Shown: piece after piece, positions 25,150 to 37,566 of the stretch
How positions within the stretch are numbered: the first letter of the stretch is position 1
How the letters are laid out: each line of letters begins with the position of its first letter
NCBI RefSeq assembly: GCF_025698545.1
Contig: NC_068569.1
Location: 8,432,001-8,496,000 of the forward strand
Reading direction: 5' to 3'
Origin: Gossypium raimondii
Lineage: Eukaryota; Streptophyta; Magnoliopsida; Malvales; Malvaceae
DNA length: 64,000 nucleotides
The notes under the pieces: model-generated
What the model saw: the letters and a program-made list of their open reading frames with translations, nothing else
Database searches by the model: none
What the model was told of the DNA's origin: nothing
Translations under genes and position numbers: made by a program

Positions 25150-25870
25150 AAACTCAAAACTTGAGAAACTCAAAAATCTAAGTTTATGTTTTTACGTTTC
25201 AAGGTTATGTTTTATGGTTTTGAAAATTTTATATAGTTTTGTTCAAGGGTTTTTATGGTTTTTTTAGAATTTTGAGTTTATGATTTATATTTAGGGTTAA
25301 TGTTTTAGTGTTTCAACTTTCAAGGTTTAGTGTTCATGTTTTAAGATTTTCTTTTAGGATTTATGGTCTAGGTACCCAGTGCTTTTATTTCACGTTCTAT
25401 GATTTTTAGGGTTTAAAAGGTAAGGTTAAGGCTTATGAATTTTGTTTTATGGTTTAGGATTTAAGATTTTAAGGTTTATAATTTTATTGTTTATATTTGT
25501 GTTTGAAGGTTTTATTTTTCTTTTAAGGTTAATGTTTTAGTGTTTTAATTTTCAAGGTTTAGTGTTCATGTTTTAGGATTTTCTTTTAGGATTTATTGCC
25601 TTGGTACCCAGTGCTTTTATTTCTCGGTTTTAGGATTTATTGTCTTTCACAGTTTTATGATTTTTAGGGTTTAAGAGGTAATCAATTTTATGATTTTTAG
25701 GGTTTAAGAGGTAAGATTAGTGCTTATGAATTTTGTTTTATGGTTTAGGATTTAAGATTTTTAGGTTTATAATTTTATTGTTTATATTGGGGTTTTAAGG
25801 TTTTATTTTTTTCTTCTAGGGTTTCAAGGCTAGAGTCAGGGTCTTAGGTGCTGATTCAAGGTTTTCTTTC
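25150..25870. repeat. Degenerate T/G-rich tandem repeat with TTTAGGG-like words
   Basis: The stretch is built from variants of GGTTTAGG, TTTTAGGGTTTAAG and TTTATGGTTT. Larger copies are visible: a block with AATGTTTTAGTGTTT, AAGGTTTAGTGTTCATG and GGTACCCAGTGCTTTTAT occurs near 25300-25390 and again near 25533-25620, about 235 bp apart. GATTTTTAGGGTTTAAGAGG recurs near 25655 and 25690. It resembles decayed interstitial telomere-type or minisatellite DNA. Confidence 0.65.
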
Positions 25871-27386
25871 AGGGTTTTGGATTTTCCCTGTCTACTAGGA
25901 TTTGTGGACCTTATTGGTTGCATACACTATGAAATCAAAACCCACAAAACCTCAATTTGATGGTCTAAACCGAAACCTTACTAGTTTCTTCAGTAATATT
26001 TTTATTATATAGCTTTTACATAATATCTTTTTCACGAGTTTGCTATAAAAATAATCCTACAAATAAAAATATTCTTCAAAAATATTTCGATTCACCACCC
26101 AAAAAGCCCCCAAGCAACTCCTCTTGAGTTTATTTAACTCTCATAAGTGATACAATTCTCCAAAGATAAAGCGTTTTGCACTCGCTACAACTTTATAGAG
26201 GCCAACCAACATATTTTTGGATCAAAATTAAAAAATTGGAACAAATATGGTTGATAGACTATAACACACCACTAATTTCAAAATCTTCCCTCTTTTTTTT
26301 TTCTCTAGATTATTTAACTCCTGTTAAATGTACTACTATTAGTTTGCCCTGAAAAAAGAAACCAAAAACAAAAGAACTGTTAAAAACAGGAAGCAAGCAG
26401 ATGACTATAATAATATCATCATCCAAATTTAACAAATATTGCAAGAAGTAACTGGATATCGGTTCTTAAGAAATATCTACTATTCGATAGTTATCAATAA
26501 TTTGCTACATAATAAGCTTTTTCTTAATATTCACTATAGAAAACAAAAGAAAATATAGGAATGGGAAACAAGTGAGGAGGAGAAAAAGGAGAGACCAAAC
26601 GAATGCTATTTTTCTTTCATTGTGCTTTTGGCATGGAGGATTAAACCCATGAAAGGAGGCCCAAGGAAAAATTGTTAATTTAAGTTGGATGAGTTTCTTT
26701 TTTATTTTGGAAAATCAAAGAGGGGAAAGCCAAGGAGCAAATTCACCTATTTTCCTTCCCTCCTACCAAATGGAAGAAAGAATGAAAATGATGTAATTCT
26801 TCCATTCCTCTTTCCCTGATGCCAACAAGTGTATGTGTGGAGGCAAGAATATAACTAAACATGGCTGACACTTGTTCAAATTGGTTCAAAGAGTATCAAC
26901 CATACCGAGTTAAAGCACAAATCATTGCTTCCAATGCAGATTTTCCTACCAGTAACATCTTACATATTTTTTTTGTTTACTCGGTTGAGAATGCTTTGCC
27001 CCTTGGCTCTCAATTTTTCCTTCTCTTAAAGGCAAATCAAGCACAAAGGAAAAGAGAAAGAGAGATGCACATAGAAAAACGGTATGTCGTATTCATTTCA
27101 TCAAGTAAACTAAACTCTAGCATACCCCATTCTTTCAGCTTAAAAGCATTTTAAATCTTTAAAGGAAAAAGCAAGCAAGGGTGCAGCTATATATGGCGCT
27201 CAAATGATAAAGAGCCAAACTTTATACCATTCCTGATGCATAAAAACTTAACCATGTGTCACCCTTTCAATAAAAATAGCAAAAAATTCTCTGAAAGCAA
27301 CCAAATGTCCACACAAGAGTCTAAATATGAAATACCAAAGAAATTACGTAATGTAATTTATTGCAAGACAAATAGAATAGTGAAAT
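25871..27386. other. Region downstream of the EF-P gene
   Basis: It lies 3' of the minus-strand EF-P stop, so part is 3' UTR. A possible last mini-exon for EF-P is seen at 26348 downward (minus CTTTTTTCAG|GGCAAACTAA), see the EF-P entry. The 97-codon ORF at 26861-27154 has no recognisable feature. Confidence 0.4.
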
Positions 27387-30300
27387 TCACCTGCCAAGGT
27401 ATGAATCATCTTCAGTACTGATAATTATTTCTTCTCCTGTATCAAGATAGGGTGGTACCTGAGGAAGTTGAAATTAAGTCACAACATTCACATTAACTAA
27501 AAATATCAAAGGATATCAGAGCACCATAGAATCCATAAGCACAAGCATGAAGAAAGTTTCTAACTACATGCCCTACAACAATTATAATGAACAAATTCAA
27601 CAAATAAGCAATAATATAGTCCATGGATGAAAGATGGAAATAAGTTAGTTGAGAGATTAAGATATCTAAGACCTTTTTTAGGTGGGATTTTAATCTTTGT
27701 ATGTATCTTGGCTTTTTTAGATTGTTAGTGTTATTTTGTAGGATCTTAGGATCTTCTCTTTGAAGCCTTGAGAGTTTTAGGGTTATATTTGGTATTTTAA
27801 ATTTTATTAAGGTTTGAGTCCTGTTATTATTAGTCTTGTACTAACTGCTATTCTTATATGACAAAAACTTCAAAGCTATGTAGGAAACTTAAATTTCAAA
27901 ATTTTGATTTAGAGTTTATTTGTCATATAAATTGTGAGAAAGAAATCCATGCATCATGTATAAATTAGTTAGAGATTCAATATGATTATATATTTGAAAG
28001 ACATAAAAACATGAACTTCAAATTCAAAAATATATCCACCTATTTCAAACTCACCAGAAAATAACTGTCCAAGAAACCAATGAATTTTTAAAATAATCGT
28101 AAATACCACATAGCATATGTTTTCTTATACAATTTATACTATTTCAGAAATATAAATCCATATTTAAAATTTAGTGCCCAAAAGCAACTTAAATGTGTTT
28201 TTCAAATAAAATTAATTAATATTTTTGTATATTTCTCAAACCAAAAGTTTGTCACAAATAGTATTTGTTTGAACTTAAATTTAAATGCCACTCCAACTGA
28301 TAGTCAAAGAATATTTAATTCTCTTGGACTTTATATCAGTGTTTTTGCCTTTTTAATATCTTTTATTAAGAAATTTAACCATCAAAACCAATATTTCATG
28401 TGCATATGCTTTAAGAATAGAATGATAATCATACAACAATAGAAAATTAAGAATAGCATGATAAAGAACATTTCATTTAGATACATATAATATATGCTGA
28501 AGTATCAGCAATAGCAAATTTGAAATGGATGACTAAATTTATGAATTAATGAAATTATTACCTTGTATAGTATAATGATTAATCCACCCATCATAGGAGG
28601 GTTCAACTTAAAATAATATTATTTATTCAGGCATCTCAGAGCTAATATTGAAGAGTGTGTTGTCAAGGAATGCCAGATAACAAAAGTGCCTCAAACCTTT
28701 TCGGATGAGGCGCATTTAATCAGGTGCACACCTGAAGCACCTAGGCATGATACAATATTCCTTTAAAAGACACCCCGATTGAATTCTCTTTAATTTCTTT
28801 AAATTGTTATTTATTTTTTCATTAGTTGTACCTCACTGGTAAGAAAGGAGATAATACCAAACTCCACCCTTCAATATTTGAGCATTTAACAACTAACATG
28901 AAACCATAAGGAAAACATGCATATTGGCCTTAAAAAAAAGGAGAAAATTTTGAATATCTTGTAAGATAAATCGGATTACATTTTAGAGTTTATTATAATT
29001 ATATAACTTAAGCTTATTTTATTTTTATATATAGGCACATTCAAAACACGCATATATACATAATATGTCTCACTTTACTCAGGTAAGCAAATTTTTAGTT
29101 GCTAGCACCTGGGGTTCAGTGCCTAATGTCACCCTATGCCCTTGACAACACTAAGGAAGACAATGATATATTTGGGTGTATGGTGTTGCAAGGATTTGAG
29201 CCCAAGCTCTCATGCATCACAAGCATCTTGCCACTAGGCCAAGAGATTGTTGGCAAAAGACTGAAATATTAGTTTGGAAACTAACGTTCAAGTTCAATTT
29301 AACCAAGTCTGTTTGCACTATATTGGTGTACAGGGGTCAGTTGCACATTGTTTAAACTGTAGGTTTGTAAGGTTCAAGTTAGGAACACTCCTTGAGCCCC
29401 TATTTTGGGTTTTAGAATTAGGAATAGCTTACCTTGGAAATTGCTTGATGGAGGTTGTTAACTTTACTAGTTTAGTGAAGTTAGGATTAGAAATCTTTGA
29501 CAAGGATTGTCAAGGTAAAGGATGTAGGTTTAGGAGGGCCGAACCACTATAAATAGCTAGTGATGTCCACTTCTCAACCATTTATTATTTGGTGAACTCT
29601 TTCCTTTTTCTTTTTAATTCTTCACAGTTTCATTGTGTTTAAGGTTCAAAGGTTAATGTTTTCTAACTGCCGTTCATCCTCCATTCATCCTCCTCAAGCA
29701 ATTTTACTATACTGCAGAATGAAGTGAAATGCCTATGGGTATAATCTTTTAAAAGATTCAAATACACAAAGAAAACAACTCCATGTTTGACTTACTTGAA
29801 CAGTAACACCATTGTCCAGCAAAGCTTTTTTATACCTGCACCAACGAGAAGGATAAAGACAAAATCTTGAAGTCCAAAAGTCTACAATAGATCTAGCAAG
29901 CGGAATTCTTTGACTGAGATTGTTGCCATTTTAACAAAAATTAATATGATGTCAAAATGCAGGGGATTTTCAATTATCACAAACAATCATTTACTAATTT
30001 CTTAATGAAGTAAAATGAGGGGAAATACAAATTGGAAAAGAAAAAGATAATTAACAATATTATCATACTCAACCATGAACGAGTCTATGGTTGCAATTTT
30101 CAAATGCAAATGCTGTTTGGGTTGAGGAAAAAAATCTTATCTAAATGCCTTTAAGAAAGAGATAAAAAGACTGTTAGTGCTGCTGTTGAAAAGAAATTGC
30201 ATAAATCTACAGTGACAACAGCCAATTTAAAGAAAGAATTCACATCAACAGGAAGAAAGTGGATGTGTTTCAATAAGGGAAACTTCGTTGGATACTAAAA

Positions 30301-33300
30301 TCTTTTAAGTGCAAATGAATTTGAAGCTTCCAAGTCCTAAAAGAATTTTGCTCAAAATCAAATTGATTTAAAATTATTCCTAAACTATGAATTCAGTTTT
30401 GTCTTAATTCAACTAAACATATATGGTTATCCTAAAAGCAATGCTGCCTAATGGCTAAAATAGTTTTCTTCAGTGAGTCCTGAAACAATGAACAGGCAGA
30501 AAGAGGACATCACACCTAGAAAGGAACATAAAGAAAAGTAAACATTTTACTCAAACTTTAACCCAACACATATCAATATCCCCAAGCCCAAACCAACAGT
30601 TCGGCAATCTCTATCCATTACCAACTTCTTTAGTTCCATTGTGGCAGCTAGTTGTGTAAAACACGCCCATCATAAGCAACCACATTCATCACACACATTT
30701 ACATTTTTATATATACGGATATCCAGTATCCACAGGAATCTAAGCCTACACAAAGATAGACAATTACATGGAGTCTGAGGTTCTAAGCACTGGGGTGTCC
30801 TGAAGGGGATACATCCTTTAAAATGGTACTCCATTTTTCACCATATAAAAAACAGAACTTATTTGTCCAAAGTTCAAAACTAAAATTGACTTCCCAACTA
30901 ATAGAAGAGTAATAGGGACCAACAAACAACTTAAGCCAAATTAATTTAAGTTGAAGGAAAAATAAGGCTCGTATATATGTATTTTCGCATAAGATGTAAG
31001 TAAAATATACTTCCACTGGTCCTTTATAATACATGCAGACAAGATAATTCATGTAAATATAGCTAGCGCTATTGATTGGATATTTAGTGTAACATTTTCA
31101 GCAGCATGCCAAGTAGATGTCTATAATAACTGAAACAAGTTGACGCAATAATAACAAAGCATTGCTTGTCAGAGGATGTAGGAATAAGCAGGTTAACAAA
31201 ATGACAGATATTATTGTATTAATATTGCTAAAAACAAATGAGAATTAATTGGAAAACATACCTAGGGGTGGCTGAAACCCCTTTCATTGGGGCTTGTGTT
31301 TCCTTAATAGTACATGTCACACGCTTTGGAACTGATGCAGTCAAAGGCCTTCCATCATATAACTGTAGTGTAACTTTCATTTCCTCTGTCATGAATGAAA
31401 CAACATTCAGTGAGGCAAATACGAGTTCAATCCTGAAATCCACAACCATGCTTAAAGGAAAGAAGCAAAGAAAAATAATAAGGCACTAGCACTTAATGCT
31501 TTAAAAAACTGGAGTACACTGGCAACAGCCTCCAAAGGTGTTTAGGATGTATACTAAAACTGGCCCTATTGCCAAAGCCATAATTTGCCCATAGGACCAA
31601 TACCTATTGGCGAGAATCTAAGCTGTGGGAGTTTGTGTAACATTCTGGTTTCTTCTCCGTTTTCTTTTTTTCTTTTTACTTGTTGTTTTTCAGTACATAG
31701 ACTTATTGTTTCTTTAATTCGTCATTTTTTTCCTTTCGTTTTCTTGTCAATCATACTTTTATAATTTTTTGGTTTGATGGAAACTTCAGTTTTTACTATG
31801 CTCTTGGTTTGTGATTCCCTTATTTTGTTGCATTTGGTTTTTTTTTTTTTTTCGTTATCAATTTGCCAATAGAGTATTTGTTAAAATCCTAAGAGACCAA
31901 GATTTTTTTTTTCTTTTAGCACTTGCACCAGGAATCATTATAAATCAGTTATCTCTGTATTCTTCCAATCAAGATATAGCTTAATATCAGAAATTTTCAA
32001 GTACTATCTCTCTGTGATTGTGTGATGTAATAAATCTCAGCCATGACTCCATAAGGAATTCTTTTTTTGTTCTTTTTAATATGGACTCTATAAGGATATC
32101 TATGTCTGAAACTTAAGGATCCTTTTTTTTTTACCCTTTCTCTTATTTAGTTTTTCCTTTCTTCCTTGAGTATTCATATCTGAAAGCAGCCATGAACTTA
32201 ACCTCCTAGTCCTAAATGTCCTACATTAGAAACATAGTAGAAAACATGTATGATATGCATAGAGGTAAGAAGGAAGGCAAAGATAGTGATACATCAACAA
32301 TAAAGATATGATGAAACTAATAGATTAATAGTTCATTACTATTTTTTAATAAAACCATATAAATACATACAAGCACAATAAGACTACTGCAATATCCATT
32401 TATTACAACTAATTGCAGGATCATTCTCTCCAAATGATTGCCTTTCCTAAGAAGAGAAGACAGGCTTTAGTCTGGGGATGTAATTTGATAAAAGCTACTT
32501 GCAATAAAAATAACTGCTACATGGCTCTGAACTAGAACTGACATTCACTAGTAGATTACAATTGGGAAAAGAAGTTAAAATGGTGGTAGATCACATTCAA
32601 GTTTTAATGGCATAGCAAGATCTTAATGATGACGAAGATGAGTGCAAGGATAATTAGTGACTGTAGTAATGGAAGTGTCAACTCCATAACAGAAAACAAA
32701 GGTATTAGTTATAAAAGGAGAACTAAAATTACTTCCAGCAGACCAAGTACACAACAAGTCCAGTCTTAATTTTATCAACCTTTTAGGTAAGCAGCAGACT
32801 TGCCGAATAAGTCCAATGGTACTTGCAGTTGGTCAAATGTCTCAGGCCTGCAAAACAATATAAAAGGAATATAACTCATTGATCTCGTAGCAGAATCTTT
32901 CCATCACTTTAAATTCTTTAAATGCAAAATATTTTATGCAAGTCTTAAGAAGATGACGGTGAAAACAAATCAAACTCACTCAATCAGAAATGCAGTGTTT
33001 TTCTCTGTATACAAACACGTGAAAGACTTCTCCTCAACAAATACTCCTGCAAAAAATAATGAGAAATTAATCTAATACAGACAAATAATGACCTTAAGTC
33101 ATATCTGATGTTCAAGCTCAATGCAATACCATAACCATAGCCACCAAATACTTAAACTTAAGCAAACTGGGTAAAGAAGTCAACAAGTTAAGATGCATAC
33201 TTTCAACAGGCTCCTCAGGGCCGAAGCGTAAACTTACTTTGTTTCCATTGTCAACATCACGAAGCTCTACCTGTAGTTTTTTTTTTTTTTGGGGGGGGGA

Positions 33301-34377
33301 ACAAAAAACAAAACAAAAAGGAGAAATTAACAGTATGAATCTATAGAAAATAATCAAACAGAAGTTTTATATATGTTTTGTCAATTTCTTCCACTTTCTC
33401 CCTTCATTATATATGTTTTGTCACTATTACAGGGTAACTGCGATTTCTGAAGATAGTTGGAAAAACCTAATATTCTGACAAGTACCCAATGACTGAAAAA
33501 ATCATATGACTAAACAAACTAACCTGCACTTTTGGCATTAAAAAAAAAAAAAAAACACCTCAAGCTAACCTGCATCAATGCACCTCCTCTACCTCGCTGC
33601 TTATGCTCTGATTCTACAATCTACAAACAAGTTATGTAAGAAATGTTAAACTACAGCACTATGGGTAACCTAAAAGCGAATATTTAAGCAACAACCAAGA
33701 AATAGCCATTATTACGCCTCTAGACAATAGAGTAGGTCCGAGTTTCAAATCCCCTTTCCCCCTTGGACTTCCTCTAATGGAATAAAACATAGAAAACCTA
33801 TCTTTAAGGGCACAGAATGCAAACAAGTACCTGGTAGACTCGTCCTGAGGAATTCGTAGAATGAAAACAGCATCAGTTAGTATATTAATTCAAGGGGAAA
33901 AATAAGATAATAACTAAATTTTGGTCTATGATGTTAAAAGCTAACCTGATTTTTCAATTACATTCCCAGGCCTTAGCTGCAGTACAATTAGGAGTGATCA
34001 CCATCCACAAAGAAAAAGCTTTTTAATTAACAAAATCAATAGACAAATTTGAAAAGAAAAATAAAAGCAACAAATTCCACTTCTTCCAAATAAAAGAATC
34101 GTGAAGCGAAAGTGAATATAACATGTTAAGCAGCAGTGGAGAAAGCGAAAAAGAGAAGTCCGAAGAGTGGAGCGTAAAGATGAAAATGGAGATCTAATTG
34201 AAGTTCACGAAAAGGGTAAAAGTAGTTTACATGAATGGCATTGACTTTGACGCCGCGATGTTGAGAGGCGGACCACCAGGGAGAGCTGCTAAGCAGAGAA
34301 TGAGTAGAAGCATTCAAATTTAAGATGGTGGATAGAGATGGAGAAAGTCGCTTAGCAAGTTGAACTCCCTTCTTCAT
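27387..34377 (-). CDS. Organellar elongation factor P (EF-P family)
   Basis: EF-P relieves ribosome stalling; the long N-terminal extension suggests import into mitochondria. Coding exons (minus): 34377-34231, 33976-33946, 33844-33831 (a 14-nt micro-exon), 33620-33570, 33270-33201, 33046-32980, 32847-32780, 31385-31262, 29835-29796, 27458-27387. They join in frame to 684 nt, 227 aa, against about 185 aa for bacterial EF-P. Residues 1-50 are Ser/Lys/Arg-rich, presequence-like; the KOW-like N domain follows (LRPGNVIEKSGRVYQIVESE), then the OB domain and C-terminal domain (YLDTGEEIIISTEDDSYLGR). The tip loop reads HKQRGRGGA, with Arg75 where lysine is modified in E. coli EF-P. The ATG at 34377 is used because the upstream in-frame start is TTG. 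The stop reads through a donor-like AG|GTGA; splicing there to 26348 would instead add Ala-Asn. Both ends remain possible. Confidence 0.93.
28655..29152. mobile_element. TIR DNA element (non-autonomous) in an EF-P intron
   Basis: The ends are inverted: GTGTGTTGTCAAGG on the left and CCCTTGACAACACT on the right. Near the left end is a GAGGCGCATTTAATCAGGTGC block, and the right part contains AGTGCCTAATGTCACC. A second, diverged and left-truncated copy lies at about 46060-46468 in a SAPS intron. The two share CAATATTTGAG and CATATTGGCC blocks in the same order. I could not confirm a target duplication; the AGTGTTGTCAA-type TIR is hAT-like. Confidence 0.55.
29165..29250 (-). mobile_element. tRNA-related SINE-like fragment in an EF-P intron
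   Basis: On the minus strand, CTTGGCCTAGTGGCAAG (A-box-like, 29230-29242) precedes GGGCTCAAATCCTTGC (degenerate B box, about 29190-29203), then CACCCAAATATATC. The same order and the same TTGGCCTAGTGGCAA word occur in the copy at 18540-18660. It is more diverged and probably truncated. Confidence 0.45.
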
Positions 34378-36832
34378 CGTAACCGCCTGTTCCACCTGCT
34401 TGGGTTCTATGATTTTGCATAGCAACAGGTTTCTTATACTTTTATTTATTCAGGGTTTCGCAGTTTCACTTGCTGTCGTCCAACTAGTGACTGCACTACT
34501 ATGTATGCAGGGGCATTTAGTCGGGTTAAATTCGAGTGGGCTTATGTACGACATTAACCCAATCCTTGTTTTGGGCTTAAAATTTTGACTAAGGCCTATC
34601 AAATGGTCAATTTAAGTTTATTTTAAATGTGTTGGTGTTATTTTTTAGATTTTAAAATATTTATATATTTTATTTAATATTTAATAACTTTATATAGTTT
34701 TTAATTTATTAAGATTTTATATATAAGTATCTTGATCTTTGTTTGATAGTTATTATATAACATAAAAAAGAAATTAATTTTAACATAAAATAAATATTTA
34801 AAAATATATCATACTATAGATTTTTATACATAATGTGGTCATAAATATTTTCATCTATGAAACAATTTTGTTTATATCAATATCAATAACAATATTAACA
34901 AAAAATATAGTGTAATATACAATTATTAATTTAGAAACATTTAAATTGAATTAATGAAAAATTTAATCGTTATGTATAAAAAAAAGAAAGAAAAGAAAAG
35001 CAACTATTGACATTCACGTTATAATTAGTTTGTAATGTATGTGGTGAAAAACAAATATAAGTAAGTTGGTTCGAAGTATTAAAATGAAATCATTTGTAAG
35101 TAAATAAAAGTCTTGATTTGTATTTTATCTTAAGCGATGAAAATGGAGTAATTTATAATTAAATAAAACGTTTTGGGTAAAAATGTAAAAGTTTTATTTG
35201 TATTAAAATGAAGTCGTAGCTGCTTTTTATATATTTAATAAAATTTTGAAAAGCTTTAAACATGCAAAAGGTTTTTTTTTTTACTCTTTTGGAATTTAAA
35301 TTTTAGTCTCTACATTTTTTTGAGATATTATGTCTTTGTACTTTTTTATTTAAACATATTGGTCCCTTTATTATTTAAGTTGACTGAATAGGCAAGTTAG
35401 ACCAATTAAACCAATAACTGGTTGGAGTAGCAATATAGCGAGAGGTAAAAAATCAGTTAACTTACGAATTGACTAGTTGAACAGAGCAAAAAAATCAATT
35501 AAATTGATTTCTGAGCTGGTCTGATCAATTGTTTTATGAACCATTTTGGTCCCACAAGTTCGAAGTAAAAAAAATTATTAAAAAATTTAAAAAAACAATT
35601 TATAAAATTCTATTCAACTACTAATTCAATTGACTTTTTAGCCTGGTCATTTGCGACTAACCAATTTTTAAAATTTTTCAACTCTCAAACATTTATAGTT
35701 TTCAATCAATTTGATTGGTAGGCTTTAAAAAGTATTGCAATTTTATAAAATATTTTTTCATATTTTAAACAAAACACTTAAAAATTACAAAATGATAAAA
35801 TAAAAATATTTAAAATTCAAAATTTAAAATACTTAAAAAATATAAAAAATTCAAAATACAATTTTATCTAAACTAGATTGAATTTGTTAAATTAGGAACT
35901 AACTAAGGTATCTGTCTAGTAAGAGGTAAAGAACTTGTTGACTCAGGGACCGATACAAGTTGGTTAAACCGGGCTAAAAAAACTAGTTGAATTGGTAGTT
36001 GAACCAAATTTTATACTTTTTATTTTTTTAATATTTTTTTGCTTTGAATATGTTGGATTGATTGTTCTGAGAATTAAAAGGTCAAACCAGTTCAAAATCG
36101 ATTTAACTGCCCGTTTAACCGATTTTTAGCTCGATTCAACCAGTTGATACTACTTTGCAAGTCAAACATATGATTAGTTGGTACGATCTAATTTAGATAA
36201 CATTGAAATTTAGATTTATATATATATATTTGAATTATAAAGATTTTTTATTTTTTAAAATTTTTAAATATATTTTAAATATTTATGTTCTATTCATAGC
36301 ATAAAAATATAATTTTAATTTTATCTACTTTTAAAGGATAAGGATTAAATTAGCAAAAATTATAAATATTGAGAATTAAAATGTTATTTTACTTTTGTGG
36401 CCATTAACTTTGGGTTTATTTGGTGGTGTGAAAAGAAAAATGAGGGTAGAAAATTAAAAGGATAATTTTTTTCTTTACACAGCTTGGTAGATGGAAAAAT
36501 AAAAATAATAAATTTTTTCATAAACTGTTTAGTAGAGTAAAAGAATAAAAAGAAAAGAAAAAGAAAATATTTGAATCTACATAATTTTAAACTAACATAC
36601 AAATTTTTTATATTTTCTCTCCTCTTGAAATGATTCACTTTTATACATTATATAAAATAATTATCTTTCTTATTTTCTTTTCTCTCTTTTTTTAACCCAA
36701 CCAAACTCACATTTTAAGGGCAGGCCAAGATTTTTAAATAAAAATATATAGGAACTTAATGACTCAAAATTAAAATATAGAGATTAATTTTTGATTTTCA
36801 AAAGAGTACAGTGATCTTGATATATTTAAACC
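34378..36832. other. Intergenic DNA upstream of EF-P, with diverged repeats
   Basis: It must hold the EF-P promoter and 5' UTR near 34378-34600. Further on, two related segments (about 35390-35560 and 35890-36160) share AGAGGTAAA, then a GTTGACT/GAATTGACT-like word, then an AAAAAA(C/T)(T/C)A(G/A)TT word, suggesting copies of one repeat family about 500 bp apart. A possible MITE with ends GGGTTTATTTGGTGGTGTGA and AACCCAACCAAACTCACA lies at about 36410-36710. No gene was found. Confidence 0.4.
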
Positions 36833-36873
36833 ATTTATTTTTGGTTTCGCCAAACAATCCCACGATTACGGGG

Positions 36874-37380
36874 TAGAGGTGCTTATGGGCCGGGCGGCCC
36901 GGCCCGGCCCGACGGCCCACCCGAAATATGGGAGGGTTTGGGTAAAAATATAGTCCCGAAATATGGGCTTGGGTAAAAAAACGATGCCCGATTAAAAAAG
37001 GGCCGGGCCTCGGGCACAACTTTTTTGGCCTGGGCTCGGCCCGACCCGGCCCGAATATAATAAATATTTTTATTTTTTTAATTTTAAAATACTTTTAAAA
37101 TACTTTTTTTAAATTTTTTAAATTTTAAATTTTTTTAAAAATACTTTTTTAATTTTTTTAATTTTAAAATATTTTTAAAATACTTTTTTAATTTTTGTTT
37201 TAATTTTTAAAATAAATTTTTGGTATTTATTTAAAAAACGGGCCGGGCCCGGGCTTATGATTTTTTCCCGGGTCGGGCCTGGGCAAAATTCTAGGCCCAT
37301 ATTTCGGGCCCGGGCCTAAGACCCGGGCCGAATTTTTTATGGGCCCGGCCCGAACCCGGCCCGGCCCATGAGCACCTCTA
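36874..37380. mobile_element. Non-autonomous hAT-like element (507 bp) with an empty-site control
   Basis: Perfect 8-bp target duplications TTACGGGG flank it (36866-36873 and 37381-37388). Its ends are inverted: it starts TAGAGGTGCTTATGGGCCGG and ends CCGGCCCATGAGCACCTCTA. GC-rich arms surround an AT-rich core (about 37060-37235). The duplicate locus at 43700-43720 reads CGATTACTGGGTGTG with no insertion and no footprint, so the insertion is seen filled and empty in the same window. Confidence 0.93.
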
Positions 37381-37503
37381 TTACGGGGTGTGCTTTTGGT
37401 TTCCTTCTCTTGCCCGCACGCACATCCATCGACTTGATCGAATCCCAGAAACATCCACTTTTAGTTTCTTTTTTCATTGCGTATCCACACGGTTCAGATT
37501 GCT

Positions 37504-37566
37504 AGGGTTTCCTCTGCTGCACATCTTTTCCTTTCTTTTAATTAAAATTGCTGAATCCTAGGGTTT
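37504..37566 (+). promoter_or_regulatory. Paired telo-box words in the duplicated SAPS 5' region
   Basis: AGGGTTT occurs at 37504-37510 and 37560-37566, each as CTAGGGTTTCC. This motif is common near transcription starts of plant housekeeping genes. The same pair is kept in the intact gene at 43832-43838 and 43888-43894. No experimental activity can be read from the sequence. Confidence 0.45.

Noticed and set aside
26861..27154. 97-aa plus-strand ORF as a gene
   Set aside because: Low-complexity, no domain, lies downstream of EF-P and overlaps its possible 3' region.
33710..33780. A third SINE-like copy (GAGTTTCAAATCC as B box)
   Set aside because: The B-box-like word is present on the plus strand, but no convincing A box or ends were found.
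36798..37454. Pro/Gly/Arg-rich minus-strand ORFs
   Set aside because: They are translations of the GC-rich arms of the hAT element.
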